From: JAJTFA01 sp051715425
GTDB taxonomy: Bacteria > Bacteroidota > Bacteroidia > UKL13-3
NCBI GenBank assembly: GCA_051715425.1
Contig: JBPXJS010000009.1
Span: 124,001 to 188,000, forward strand
Direction: 5' to 3'
Length of the DNA: 64,000 bases
Position numbers and translations under genes: made by a program. Under the pieces are notes generated by a model. The model was not told where the DNA came from. It saw only the letters and a program-made list of their open reading frames with translations, and did not search any database. Shown here piece after piece: positions 35,415 through 43,596 of this stretch (position 1 is its first letter; each line of letters opens with the position of its first letter).

Positions 35415-36704
35415 TCAGGAGAATTTGTTTTTTCTGATCAAAAAGAAAACAATATAGATCATGATCACAAAGAAAAGCAATACCAATCCGGTTATTAGTA
35501 TTTGCTGAGAGGCTTCTTTTTCCTTTTCTTCCATCACAAAACGTTTTAATTCATTTTGTTTTTGCTCCATAATACGTTTTGCCTCTTCTTTTGTTTTGTT
35601 ATACTCAGCTTCAAGCCGGCTAAGTTTATCTCCAACATCTTTATTATAAATACTGTCTTTGTAGGCGTAGTAAAGTTTGTTGTATTTAAGTGCCTTCTCA
35701 AAATCCTTGCGCATTTCCTCAATGGAATACAATTGTTCACAGGCATTCATGATATCTGTTTTCATGCCATAAGTTGTGGCCATGGCAAGAGAAAGTTCGC
35801 CATATTTGGCCGCAGCATGCAACATATTCAGCTTTAGGTAACAATTGGCCAGATTGCCATAACTCACCACTATTGACCCCGGATCCGACAGTTCTTCGTC
35901 AATTTTCAGTGAACGGTGAAAGTGATCAAGTGCCAGTTTATATTCTTCGTTCTCATAATAAACAAGCCCGATATTGTTTAAACCTGCTGAAACGTCACGC
36001 AAGTCACCAATCTGTTTATTGATCTCCATTGATTTCTGATAATTCTCAATGGCCTGAGTTGTGTTTTTATTGAGGTGGTATACGTTTCCAATATTATTCA
36101 GACAGTCTGCCTGCCCATTTTCATCTTTTAGTTGTTCTGTAATATTGTAACATTTGTTAAAATACAACAGTGCTTTATCGTATTGTCGCTGGTCAACATA
36201 TACAACCCCAATATTGTTGTAAGATTTTGCGATGCCCTTGAGGTCCTGAATCTGTTCGGAAATTCTAAGCGACTGAAAATAGTAGAACAGCGCTGTTGTG
36301 TAGTTTCCCTGCAGGTAATGAACTGCAGCAATATTATTGTAAGCTGATGAGTATCCCGGAAGGTGATTACATTTTACATAATTAATAAGCGCCCAACGGT
36401 ATTGCTGCAACGCCATATCATAGTTCCCCTTGTTTTTAGAAGCAATTCCCTTATTAATATAGCCATTGCCTAAACCTTTATAATAATTGCGCTTTAACGA
36501 TAAGGTAATTGCAATATCAGCAAAACTATCTGATTGAAATATTTCTGAGTTTCTATATTCCCAGCTAAGCTGGTTATATAAGTGAATGGTGGTAGTGTCT
36601 TTTGATTTTTTTAATACATTAAATAAACTGTCAATCACTGTTTTGTTTTGCGCATGCGTATTCAAAGAAAGTAACAACAGAAAGTAGATGGCCCGGATTT
36701 TCAT
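35415..36704 (-). CDS. TPR-repeat membrane protein without an output domain
   Basis: The 429-aa protein has a signal peptide (residues 1-19, ending THAQ) and about seven tetratricopeptide repeats over residues 60-330 (MALQQYRWALINYVKC, YDKALLYFNKCYNITEQLKDENGQADCLNNIGNVY, YKLALDHFHRSLKIDEEL). A coiled coil (about 345-395) and one TM segment (400-422) follow. It then stops after a few basic residues (RKNKFS). In Bacteroidota this architecture usually continues into a histidine kinase or LuxR DNA-binding domain, so this copy lacks its effector, either by loss or because it acts through a partner. The downstream genes are unrelated. Confidence 0.85.
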   Translation of the reverse strand: MKIRAIYFLLLLSLNTHAQNKTVIDSLFNVLKKSKDTTTIHLYNQLSWEYRNSEIFQSDSFADIAITLSLKRNYYKGLGNGYINKGIASKNKGNYDMALQQYRWALINYVKCNHLPGYSSAYNNIAAVHYLQGNYTTALFYYFQSLRISEQIQDLKGIAKSYNNIGVVYVDQRQYDKALLYFNKCYNITEQLKDENGQADCLNNIGNVYHLNKNTTQAIENYQKSMEINKQIGDLRDVSAGLNNIGLVYYENEEYKLALDHFHRSLKIDEELSDPGSIVVSYGNLANCYLKLNMLHAAAKYGELSLAMATTYGMKTDIMNACEQLYSIEEMRKDFEKALKYNKLYYAYKDSIYNKDVGDKLSRLEAEYNKTKEEAKRIMEQKQNELKRFVMEEKEKEASQQILITGLVLLFFVIMIYIVFFLIRKNKFS

Positions 36705-36719
36705 TTTACCAAAAATAGG

Positions 36720-38489
36720 TTATGTATTGATTTCAGCAAATTGCTTTTGGTATAAATTATGATAAAATCCACCAAGTTGCAGCAATTCCTCATGCGTACC
36801 ACGCTCCACAACCCGGCCTTTGTCCAGAACCAAAATGTCATCTGCATGTTTGATGGTGCTTAACCGGTGCGCAATGGCAATGCTGGTTCTACCCTTCATC
36901 ATTTCTTCAATGGCATATTGTATTACCCGTTCTGTTTCATGGTCAACAGAGGAGGTTGCCTCATCAAGTATTAAAACAGCTGGGTCTGAAACCATAGCTC
37001 TTACAAATGAAATTAATTGCCTTTGCCCTACGGATAGAGTTGCCCCTCTCTCATATACATTCTGATGATACCCATCCGGCAAACGCATAATAAAATCATG
37101 TGCGCCAAGCAGCTTTGCCGTTTCAATTATTTTAGCATCACTGATTTCGGTGCGGTAAAGCCGGATATTATCGTAAACACTGCCACTAAAAAGAAATACA
37201 TCCTGCAATACCACGGATATATGCTTTCGAACAGCATAAATATCAAGGCTGCAGAGATCCTGCTCATCCAGCAAAATACGACCCTGATCTGTTTCATAAA
37301 AACGGTTTATCAGGTTAATGATAGAAGACTTTCCTGCACCGGTAGCTCCTACAAGTGCTACGGCTTTTCCTTTGGGAACATGTATATTGATATCTTTCAG
37401 CACGTACTCTTTTTCCTTATATCCAAACCACACCTGTTCAAACCGGATATGCCCTTCTATTCTTTCAGGAATAAGGTGGCCGTTTGGTTGCAATTGTTCC
37501 TTATCATCAAGCAATACAAAAATCCGGTTGGCGGCCACCATACCCATTTGCATGGTATTAAACCGGTCGGCCAATTGCCGTATAGGCCGGAAAAACATGG
37601 TAATATACATGATAAAGGCAATCATGGTTCCAATGGAAATATCGTTACTAATTACTCCTCTGGAACCATACCATACAATGAGTGCTGTAGAAATTGCAGC
37701 AATCAGTTCTACCACCGGAAAAAAAACAGAGTAATACATTACACCCCTGATATTGGCATCGCGGTGTTGTCTGTTAATCTCCTCGAATTTCGTGTATTCC
37801 GTTTTTTCTCTGTTAAAGAGTTGAACAATTTGCATTCCCTGAATATGCTCCTGAACAAAAGTATTGAGCCTCGCCACCTGATTTCGCACATCCTCGAAAG
37901 AGTGGCGCACTTTTTCTTTAAAAATATAACTGCTGTATAATAGCAGTGGAAGTACCGAGAGGCTTACCAGCGCCAGTTGCCAATCCGTTCCGAACATCAT
38001 GATGAGGATAAAAACAATCTGCAAAATATCCCCTGAAATATTGATCAGGCCTTCACTAAAAACATCAGCTATGGTTTCTATATCGGATACCGTTCGGGTT
38101 ACCAGGGTACCAACAGGTGTTTTATCATAAAAAGATAGTTTTAATCCGGTGAGGTATTCATAAACCTTATACCTTAAATCTTTAATTACGTTTTGTCCAA
38201 GAAAATTGGTGAGAATGGTACTCCACACAAGTATACCACTTTGCATAATAAGCATGAGCAATAGCAGAACGCTCATCATCATTAACCCTTTACCATCATT
38301 TAAAGCAATATAATGGTCTACCGTAAATTGAATGAGATAAGGTCGCACAGGGCCAAGTACTGAGGTAATGAGGGTTAAAGTAATTGCTGTATAAACTTTG
38401 GTTTTATATGGTCTGGCAAGGGCATAAACCCTTTTGTATAAAGCCAGATCAAATGCTTTCCCCTTCTTAAACTGGCCTTGTTCTGTCAT
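36720..38489 (-). CDS. ABC exporter (MsbA-like, half-transporter)
   Basis: The 589-aa half-transporter has six TM helices over about residues 35-320 (ABC membrane domain) and a nucleotide-binding domain over about 350-580. The latter has Walker A (VGATGAGKSSI), Q-loop, signature (LSVGQRQLISFVRA), Walker B (AVLILDEATSS) and H-loop (IAHRLST). It fits MsbA/multidrug-type exporters of lipid or hydrophobic cargo. The cargo cannot be called. The start overlaps the end of truA by 4 bases (ATGA-type), so they are translationally coupled. Confidence 0.93.
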   Translation of the reverse strand: MTEQGQFKKGKAFDLALYKRVYALARPYKTKVYTAITLTLITSVLGPVRPYLIQFTVDHYIALNDGKGLMMMSVLLLLMLIMQSGILVWSTILTNFLGQNVIKDLRYKVYEYLTGLKLSFYDKTPVGTLVTRTVSDIETIADVFSEGLINISGDILQIVFILIMMFGTDWQLALVSLSVLPLLLYSSYIFKEKVRHSFEDVRNQVARLNTFVQEHIQGMQIVQLFNREKTEYTKFEEINRQHRDANIRGVMYYSVFFPVVELIAAISTALIVWYGSRGVISNDISIGTMIAFIMYITMFFRPIRQLADRFNTMQMGMVAANRIFVLLDDKEQLQPNGHLIPERIEGHIRFEQVWFGYKEKEYVLKDINIHVPKGKAVALVGATGAGKSSIINLINRFYETDQGRILLDEQDLCSLDIYAVRKHISVVLQDVFLFSGSVYDNIRLYRTEISDAKIIETAKLLGAHDFIMRLPDGYHQNVYERGATLSVGQRQLISFVRAMVSDPAVLILDEATSSVDHETERVIQYAIEEMMKGRTSIAIAHRLSTIKHADDILVLDKGRVVERGTHEELLQLGGFYHNLYQKQFAEINT

Positions 38490-39241
38490 TTTTTTAAATC
38501 CAATGCTAATTCAGGATAATAAATATTGGTGAGGAACAACCCCCGGGCCGGAACGGATTGTCCTGCTTCAGAACGGTTGCTGCTGTTAAGGATGGCCTCA
38601 AATGATGGAATGGAGGTTTTTCCTCGACCTATATCGGTAAGGGTGCCAACTATGGCTCTTACCATATTTCTTAAGAAACGATTGGCCCGGATGGTAAAAA
38701 TAAGCCTATCGTTTTCATTTGTCCACGCGGCAAACATTACATCACAGTTAAAGTGTTTAACTTCTGTCTGCACCTTACTGAAACATTCAAAATTTTGATG
38801 AGTAAGCAGCATAGCAGCAGCCGTATTCATGGCGGTTATATCCAGTTCCCCGTATTGATACCAGGCAAATTCTTTAAGAAAGGGATCAGGCTTTTGCACA
38901 ATATGGTATTCATATTCTCTCCAGGCTGCATCAAAGCGGGCATTAAAATTTTCAGGAACTGACAACACTTCATAAACAGCAATATCATCCGGTAACACCT
39001 GGTTGAGTTTATATACAAGCCTTGAGGGATCTTCTATTGTTTTTGTAGAATCAAAATGGGCATAAAATTTTTTCGCATGTACACCTGTATCTGTTCTTCC
39101 GCAACCAAGTGTTTCAATATTTTCTCCAAACAAAAGGGAAAGTTTCAGGTCCAGTTCATCCTGCACGGTGTGCGCGTTGTGCTGTTTTTGCCAGCCGTGG
39201 TAATTACGTCCGTTGTATGCCAGTTGAATCAGGTATCGCAT
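38486..39241 (-). CDS. truA: tRNA pseudouridine(38-40) synthase TruA
   Basis: Modifies U38-U40 of the tRNA anticodon stem. The 251-aa protein has YNGRNYHGWQKQHNAHTVQDELD at the start, the catalytic Asp motif CGRTDTGVHAKKFYAHFD near residues 48-65, and the later conserved NRFLRNMVRAIVGTLTDIG. Length fits the family. It overlaps the ABC exporter by 4 bases and lies one base from the thiolase stop, so the three genes likely form an operon reading left. Confidence 0.96.
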   Translation of the reverse strand: MRYLIQLAYNGRNYHGWQKQHNAHTVQDELDLKLSLLFGENIETLGCGRTDTGVHAKKFYAHFDSTKTIEDPSRLVYKLNQVLPDDIAVYEVLSVPENFNARFDAAWREYEYHIVQKPDPFLKEFAWYQYGELDITAMNTAAAMLLTHQNFECFSKVQTEVKHFNCDVMFAAWTNENDRLIFTIRANRFLRNMVRAIVGTLTDIGRGKTSIPSFEAILNSSNRSEAGQSVPARGLFLTNIYYPELALDLKK

Positions 39242-39242
39242 C

Positions 39243-40439
39243 TTACATTTTTTCGTACACCACAGCTACTCCCTGTCCCACACCAATGCACATGGTGGCA
39301 ACTCCGTAGCGTACATTACGCTTATGCATCTCGTATATTAAAGTGGTACTTATGCGCGATCCGCTGCACCCCAGCGGGTGGCCAAGTGCTATGGCTCCTC
39401 CATTTACATTCACCTTTTCAGGATCTATTCCTAAATCGTGCATGCAGGCCAGGCTCTGTGAAGCAAAAGCCTCATTAAGTTCCATTAAGCCAATATCGTT
39501 TATAGATAAACCTGCACGTTGAAGCGCTTTTTTGGTGGCAGGAACCGGTCCTACGCCCATTATGGCAGGATCAACACCGGCAACACCTCTTGAAACAACC
39601 CTTGCCAGCGGTTTCAGGTTATATTTTTTAACAGCTTCTTCTGAAGCCAGGATAAGGGCTGAAGCACCATCGTTAACACCGCTTGAATTTCCGGCAGTTA
39701 CGGTTCCGTCTTTTTTAAATGCTGGTTTCAGTTTGGCAAGGTCTTCCATAGTGGTTTTACGGGGATGCTCGTCTTTTATAACGGCAACAGGATCGCCCTT
39801 TTTCTGAGGAATCAACACGGGAACCAATTCATTGGCAAATTTTTCAGCGGCATGTGCGGTTTCATATTTTTGCTGAGATAACAAGGCAAACTGATCCTGT
39901 TGCTCCCTGCTTATTTTCCATCTTTCTGCTACATTTTCAGCGGTTTCACCCATCACATAAGGATGATAAAGCTCTGCCAGTTTTTTATTGGTAAACCTCC
40001 AGCCAATGGTGGTATCGTAAATTTCCGGTACCCGCCCAAAAGCCTGTTCCGATTTAGCCATTACAAAAGGTGCCCGCGACATACTTTCCACTCCTCCGGC
40101 AATATATATTTCTCCGTCACCACAGGCAATGGCACGGCTGCAATCCAATATAGACTGAAGCCCTGAGGCGCATAAACGGTTTACAGTATTGCCGCCTATG
40201 GTTACCGGTAATCCGGCAAGCAAAAGAGCCATTCTGGCCACATTCCGGTTGTCTTCTCCGGCCTGATTGGCTGCCCCGAATACCACATCTTCAATTTCGT
40301 TTACATCTATAGACGGATTGCGGGCTATGATGGCCTTTATCACCACCGCTGCCAGATCATCGGGCCTCACCATGGAAAGTGCTCCTGCATACCGTCCGAT
40401 GGGCGTGCGCAGGGCGTCAACTACATAAACTGCTTTCAT
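39243..40439 (-). CDS. Acetyl-CoA C-acyltransferase (thiolase)
   Basis: The 398-aa enzyme cleaves 3-ketoacyl-CoA in fatty-acid breakdown (or makes acetoacetyl-CoA). It has the nucleophile Cys in VNRLCASGLQSI near residue 89, NEAFASQSLACMHD, the His in GGAIALGHPLGCSGSR near 354, and the second Cys in TMCIGVGQGVA near 382. The N-terminus YVVDALRTPIGRYAG is typical of FadA/PcaF-type degradative thiolases; assignment between these is not possible from sequence. Its promoter region is shared divergently with DUF4293-thiL. Confidence 0.92.
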   Translation of the reverse strand: MKAVYVVDALRTPIGRYAGALSMVRPDDLAAVVIKAIIARNPSIDVNEIEDVVFGAANQAGEDNRNVARMALLLAGLPVTIGGNTVNRLCASGLQSILDCSRAIACGDGEIYIAGGVESMSRAPFVMAKSEQAFGRVPEIYDTTIGWRFTNKKLAELYHPYVMGETAENVAERWKISREQQDQFALLSQQKYETAHAAEKFANELVPVLIPQKKGDPVAVIKDEHPRKTTMEDLAKLKPAFKKDGTVTAGNSSGVNDGASALILASEEAVKKYNLKPLARVVSRGVAGVDPAIMGVGPVPATKKALQRAGLSINDIGLMELNEAFASQSLACMHDLGIDPEKVNVNGGAIALGHPLGCSGSRISTTLIYEMHKRNVRYGVATMCIGVGQGVAVVYEKM

Positions 40440-40459
40440 TTATCTGAAAATTAAAGAGG

Positions 40460-40467
40460 CAAATGTA
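40460..40467 (-). promoter_or_regulatory. Candidate -7 box, TACATTTG, for the thiolase operon
   Basis: TACATTTGC on the minus strand matches TAnnTTTG and lies 20 bases upstream of the thiolase ATG (40439). Confidence 0.5.
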
Positions 40468-40530
40468 CAAATACAACCGGATTTATAATGTTTACCGAAA
40501 TGCTTTAACTTGCGCAAAATTTAAACAACC

Positions 40531-41013
40531 ATGATTCAGAGACTTCAAACCGTTTATTTTATTGCCATTATTATCATTTGTGGTGTTTCCTGTGGGGGAG
40601 AACTGGTGAGCAGCCACCAAATGATTCCGGGATTGGTAAAGGATTATACCCTTAACAGTATTTATTTCCGCACGTTTGAAAATGGCAACCTGGTTTCCAG
40701 CAATATTCAATACGGCCTTATTGTTCTGGTATCGTTAATTATAGGGTGGACCATCAATATTATTATGGGTTATAAAAACAGGGTTAAACAAATATTACAT
40801 ACCAAAATAAACTTCGTTTTTATCGGAATGTATATGGTGGCATTGTTTGCCACAGCTTTTGTAAAAATTCCTGATTTTAGTTTTAGCGCCATGAGCATGA
40901 AATCGGCTTTTGGAATTGCTTTACTGATTTTTATGATTTACCTGAATATGAGGGCCCTGATGTTGATCAGAAAAGATGAGGAATTGGTGAGAAGTGCAGA
41001 CAGGTTGAGATAA
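40531..41013 (+). CDS. DUF4293 four-helix membrane protein
   Basis: The 160-aa protein starts MIQRLQTVYFI, the hallmark of DUF4293, a Bacteroidota family of unknown function. It has four membrane segments (about residues 7-25, 60-80, 90-110, 118-138) and a charged C-terminus (MLIRKDEELVRSADRLR). It is followed 22 bases later by thiL, so they are likely co-transcribed, though a functional link to thiamine is unproven. Confidence 0.88.
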   Translation: MIQRLQTVYFIAIIIICGVSCGGELVSSHQMIPGLVKDYTLNSIYFRTFENGNLVSSNIQYGLIVLVSLIIGWTINIIMGYKNRVKQILHTKINFVFIGMYMVALFATAFVKIPDFSFSAMSMKSAFGIALLIFMIYLNMRALMLIRKDEELVRSADRLR

Positions 41014-41035
41014 TTGAATTGATAAATAAAAAAAC

Positions 41036-42070
41036 ATGCTTGAAAATAAAGGAAGAACGGAGCTAAGCACGCTGGGGGAATTTGGGCTCATTGATTTGCT
41101 TACATCCAATATTAAGCTGCATCACAGCAGCACACTCAAAGGGGTGGGGGATGATGCTGCGGTAATAAAAAACGGAGATACCTGTACACTTGTTTCAACC
41201 GACCTGCTGCTGGAAGGTGTTCATTTCGACCTGTCTTATTTTCCTTTAAAACATTTAGGCTACAAAAGTATAGCCGTTAATCTTTCCGATATATATGCCA
41301 TGAATGGAACCCCCAAACAGGTTACTGTTTCATTTGGCGTTTCCAGTAAATTTTCCCTCGAAGCTATTGAGGAAATTTATGCAGGAATGTTGCTGGCATG
41401 CGAAACGTATAAAATCGATCTGGTGGGTGGTGATACATCAGCATCTAAGCAGGGTCTGGTAATTAGTGTTACGGCAATAGGTGAGGCAAAGGAAGAAGAT
41501 ATCGTTTACCGCAGTGGTGCAAAACCTATGGATTTATTGTGTGTATCGGGCGATCTTGGTGCCGCTTATACTGGTTTTCAGTTATTGGAAAGGGAAAAAA
41601 GAGTTTACCTGAGCAACCCGGAAATACAACCCGACCTCGAGGGAAATGATTATATCATAGAGAAACAACTAAAGCCGGAACCCCGCAGGGATATCATAGA
41701 GCTGTTTAAACAGTACGACCTGAAGCCAACATCTATGATCGATATTTCAGATGGATTGTCGTCTGAAATTTTTCACCTGTGCTCAAAATCAAATATAGGA
41801 ATGACCGTTTATGAGGATAAAATTCCAATTGATCCGATGACTTACAATGTAGCACGTGATATGGATCTTGATCCCACCTTGTGTGCATTAAGTGGTGGAG
41901 AGGATTATGAATTATTATTTACCATTGATCAGAAAGATTTTGATAAGGTAAAAAACCACCCCGAAATTAGTATTATCGGGCACTGTGCTGAAGCTTCTGA
42001 AGGGATTCACCTCATCAGTAAATCAGGAAACAAACACGCCCTGCAGGCCCAAGGCTGGAAAGCATTTTAA
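41036..42070 (+). CDS. thiL: Thiamine-monophosphate kinase
   Basis: Phosphorylates thiamine monophosphate to thiamine pyrophosphate. The 344-aa protein shows the PurM-like motifs of ThiL: GVGDDAAVI near residue 37, STDLLLEGVHFDLSYFPL, AVNLSDIYAMNGTP, LVGGDTSASKQG, and SMIDISDGLSSEIFHL. Length is normal. It is the second gene of a DUF4293-thiL pair. No other thi genes are in the window. Confidence 0.95.
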   Translation: MLENKGRTELSTLGEFGLIDLLTSNIKLHHSSTLKGVGDDAAVIKNGDTCTLVSTDLLLEGVHFDLSYFPLKHLGYKSIAVNLSDIYAMNGTPKQVTVSFGVSSKFSLEAIEEIYAGMLLACETYKIDLVGGDTSASKQGLVISVTAIGEAKEEDIVYRSGAKPMDLLCVSGDLGAAYTGFQLLEREKRVYLSNPEIQPDLEGNDYIIEKQLKPEPRRDIIELFKQYDLKPTSMIDISDGLSSEIFHLCSKSNIGMTVYEDKIPIDPMTYNVARDMDLDPTLCALSGGEDYELLFTIDQKDFDKVKNHPEISIIGHCAEASEGIHLISKSGNKHALQAQGWKAF

Positions 42071-42091
42071 CAAAACAGGCCACTATCCAAA

Positions 42092-42128
42092 TTTGACAAA
42101 TACGGAATTCAATTCCGTATTTGTCAAA
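42092..42128. repeat. 37-base near-perfect palindrome between thiL and the DUF4143 ATPase gene
   Basis: 18-base arms TTTGACAAATACGGAATT and AATTCCGTATTTGTCAAA are separated by a single C. The arms are perfect. It lies 22 bases after the thiL stop and 81 bases from the convergent ATPase stop. It has A-rich but no proper T-rich flanks in either direction, so a classic terminator is doubtful; a protein-binding or mobile-element footprint is possible. Confidence 0.85.
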
Positions 42129-42208
42129 AAAACACTAGAGGTAAATTTTGCATTGTTGATCTGAAACAATAGCTGGTAAAGGGTTCTACCATTTTTAACG
42201 TGCGGATA

Positions 42209-43369
42209 TCAATTTTTAATCGTGTAGATTTCTTTCCAGTTTAATAAATCCACACCGGTGTGTCCGATGCTTTTACCGGTATATACCAGGTATGATTTTT
42301 TAGTTTGCGGATATATTTTTTTCCAGTAATTCAAAGCTTTTACAAAGTCAGAATGATAAGTGACCGATGATTTTATTTCTATGGGAATAACATGTTGAGA
42401 TTGCTCAAGCAGCAAATCTATCTCGTTGCCTGTGCGATCACGCCAATAATACAGGTTACTCCTTTGTCCGTTATTATATCGTTGTTTCAGCAGTTCCAGA
42501 ATCACCAGATTTTCAAACAGTGATCCCCTGAGTGGATGGCTTGCCACGTGCGATTCGGTTTCCATTTCGAGCAGAGAACAACACAATCCGGTATCATAAA
42601 AATATAATTTGGGCATTTGCGTGAGGCGTTTTCCCAGGTTATTATAAAAAGGCTGAAGCCTGAATGCAATAAAACTGGCCTCTAATATGCCCATCCAGCT
42701 CATCACCGTTTTTTGGTCTACACCACAATCATTGCTGATTGAAGCATAATTAATGGTTTGGCCCACACGTGTTGCACATATTTTCAGGAAACGCTGAAAC
42801 AGCCCCAGGTTTGCGATATTTTTAATTTGCCTCACATCTCTTTCTACATAGGTAAGCAGATAATTAGGGTAATAATCAGCAGGATTTATTTTTCGGTCGT
42901 ACAGGCGCGGATACCCACCATTTAAAATCAGTTTGTTTAAGCTGATACTCTTGAAGTTTCCGGTTGTGAGTTCTGCATAACTAAACGGAAGCAGGTGTAT
43001 AAACGCAATGCGCCCGGCCAGTGTTTGTGAAATGGTTTCAAGTAAAAGCAGGTTTTGTGAACCGATGATAATAAATAATCCTGTTTTTTTTGGCTGATTG
43101 TCTATCACCCCCTGAAGATATGAAAGCAGCTGAGGTACGCGCTGAATTTCATCCAGTATAGCCCCCGATTTATACCTGTCTAAAAATGCACGTGGATCCT
43201 TTTGTGCCAGCAATACATTGTCCTGATTTTCGAAACTGATATAGGGTTTTTTAGGAAACAACTCCCTGGCAAGCGTAGTTTTTCCCGATTGGCGTGGGCC
43301 AAGCAATCCTATCGCAGGGAATTTTTTTGACAGTTGTTTAATTTTAGCCGAAGCAGCTCTTTGTATCAC
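42209..43369 (-). CDS. AAA ATPase with DUF4143 domain
   Basis: The 386-aa protein has an N-terminal AAA_14 ATPase: Walker A GPRQSGKT (residues 24-31), Walker B SGAILDEIQR (about 68-77) and sensor-like GSQNLLLLETIS. A DUF4143 C-terminus with a PD-(D/E)xK-like core follows (NEIDLLLEQSQHVIPIEIKSS, residues about 315-335). The function is unknown; the family is widespread and often moves horizontally. The start is GTG at 43369, with an 11-bp inverted repeat spanning it. No partner gene lies nearby and it is flanked by unrelated housekeeping genes, which fits a solitary inserted gene. Confidence 0.9.
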   Translation of the reverse strand: MIQRAASAKIKQLSKKFPAIGLLGPRQSGKTTLARELFPKKPYISFENQDNVLLAQKDPRAFLDRYKSGAILDEIQRVPQLLSYLQGVIDNQPKKTGLFIIIGSQNLLLLETISQTLAGRIAFIHLLPFSYAELTTGNFKSISLNKLILNGGYPRLYDRKINPADYYPNYLLTYVERDVRQIKNIANLGLFQRFLKICATRVGQTINYASISNDCGVDQKTVMSWMGILEASFIAFRLQPFYNNLGKRLTQMPKLYFYDTGLCCSLLEMETESHVASHPLRGSLFENLVILELLKQRYNNGQRSNLYYWRDRTGNEIDLLLEQSQHVIPIEIKSSVTYHSDFVKALNYWKKIYPQTKKSYLVYTGKSIGHTGVDLLNWKEIYTIKN

Positions 43370-43425
43370 AAAACAAATTATAATATCATAAACATTTGAT
43401 GATCAGTACTTTGATGTTTTGTGAT
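43365..43425. repeat. 11-bp inverted repeat around the DUF4143 ATPase start
   Basis: ATCACAAAACA (43365-43375) and TGTTTTGTGAT (43415-43425) are perfect inverse copies 39 bases apart. The first overlaps the GTG start codon. It may be a dimer-binding operator or an insertion-end trace. Confidence 0.55.
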
Positions 43426-43565
43426 TTTTATGTTTTGTAATCTGATGGTGCTCCAGCCATACTCATCATTGATGCGCAGTTTATTAACTTTTCATAAAGG
43501 GAATAACCTCATCCTGAAGTTACATATTGTTATCCGTTCTCAAATAATGAGCGTAATAATTGTTC

Positions 43566-43589
43566 TGCCTCAAACGTTTTACTGAGGCA
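43566..43589 (-). terminator. Weak hairpin after aspS
   Basis: TGCCTCA / TGAGGCA stem with a 10-base loop, just downstream of the aspS stop (minus strand). No T-run follows, so terminator function is uncertain. Confidence 0.35.
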
Positions 43590-43596
43590 ATTCCAA

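Noticed and set aside
32243..36704. LuxR fossil as the missing C-terminus of the TPR protein
   Set aside because: About 2 kb and sucD lie between them; contiguity cannot be shown from this sequence.
37065..37940. 291-codon plus-strand open frame
   Set aside because: It lies wholly antisense to a clear ABC exporter with intact Walker and signature motifs; composition is not protein-like.
42092..42128. Simple terminator for thiL
   Set aside because: No T-run follows the stem in either direction and the stem is unusually long.
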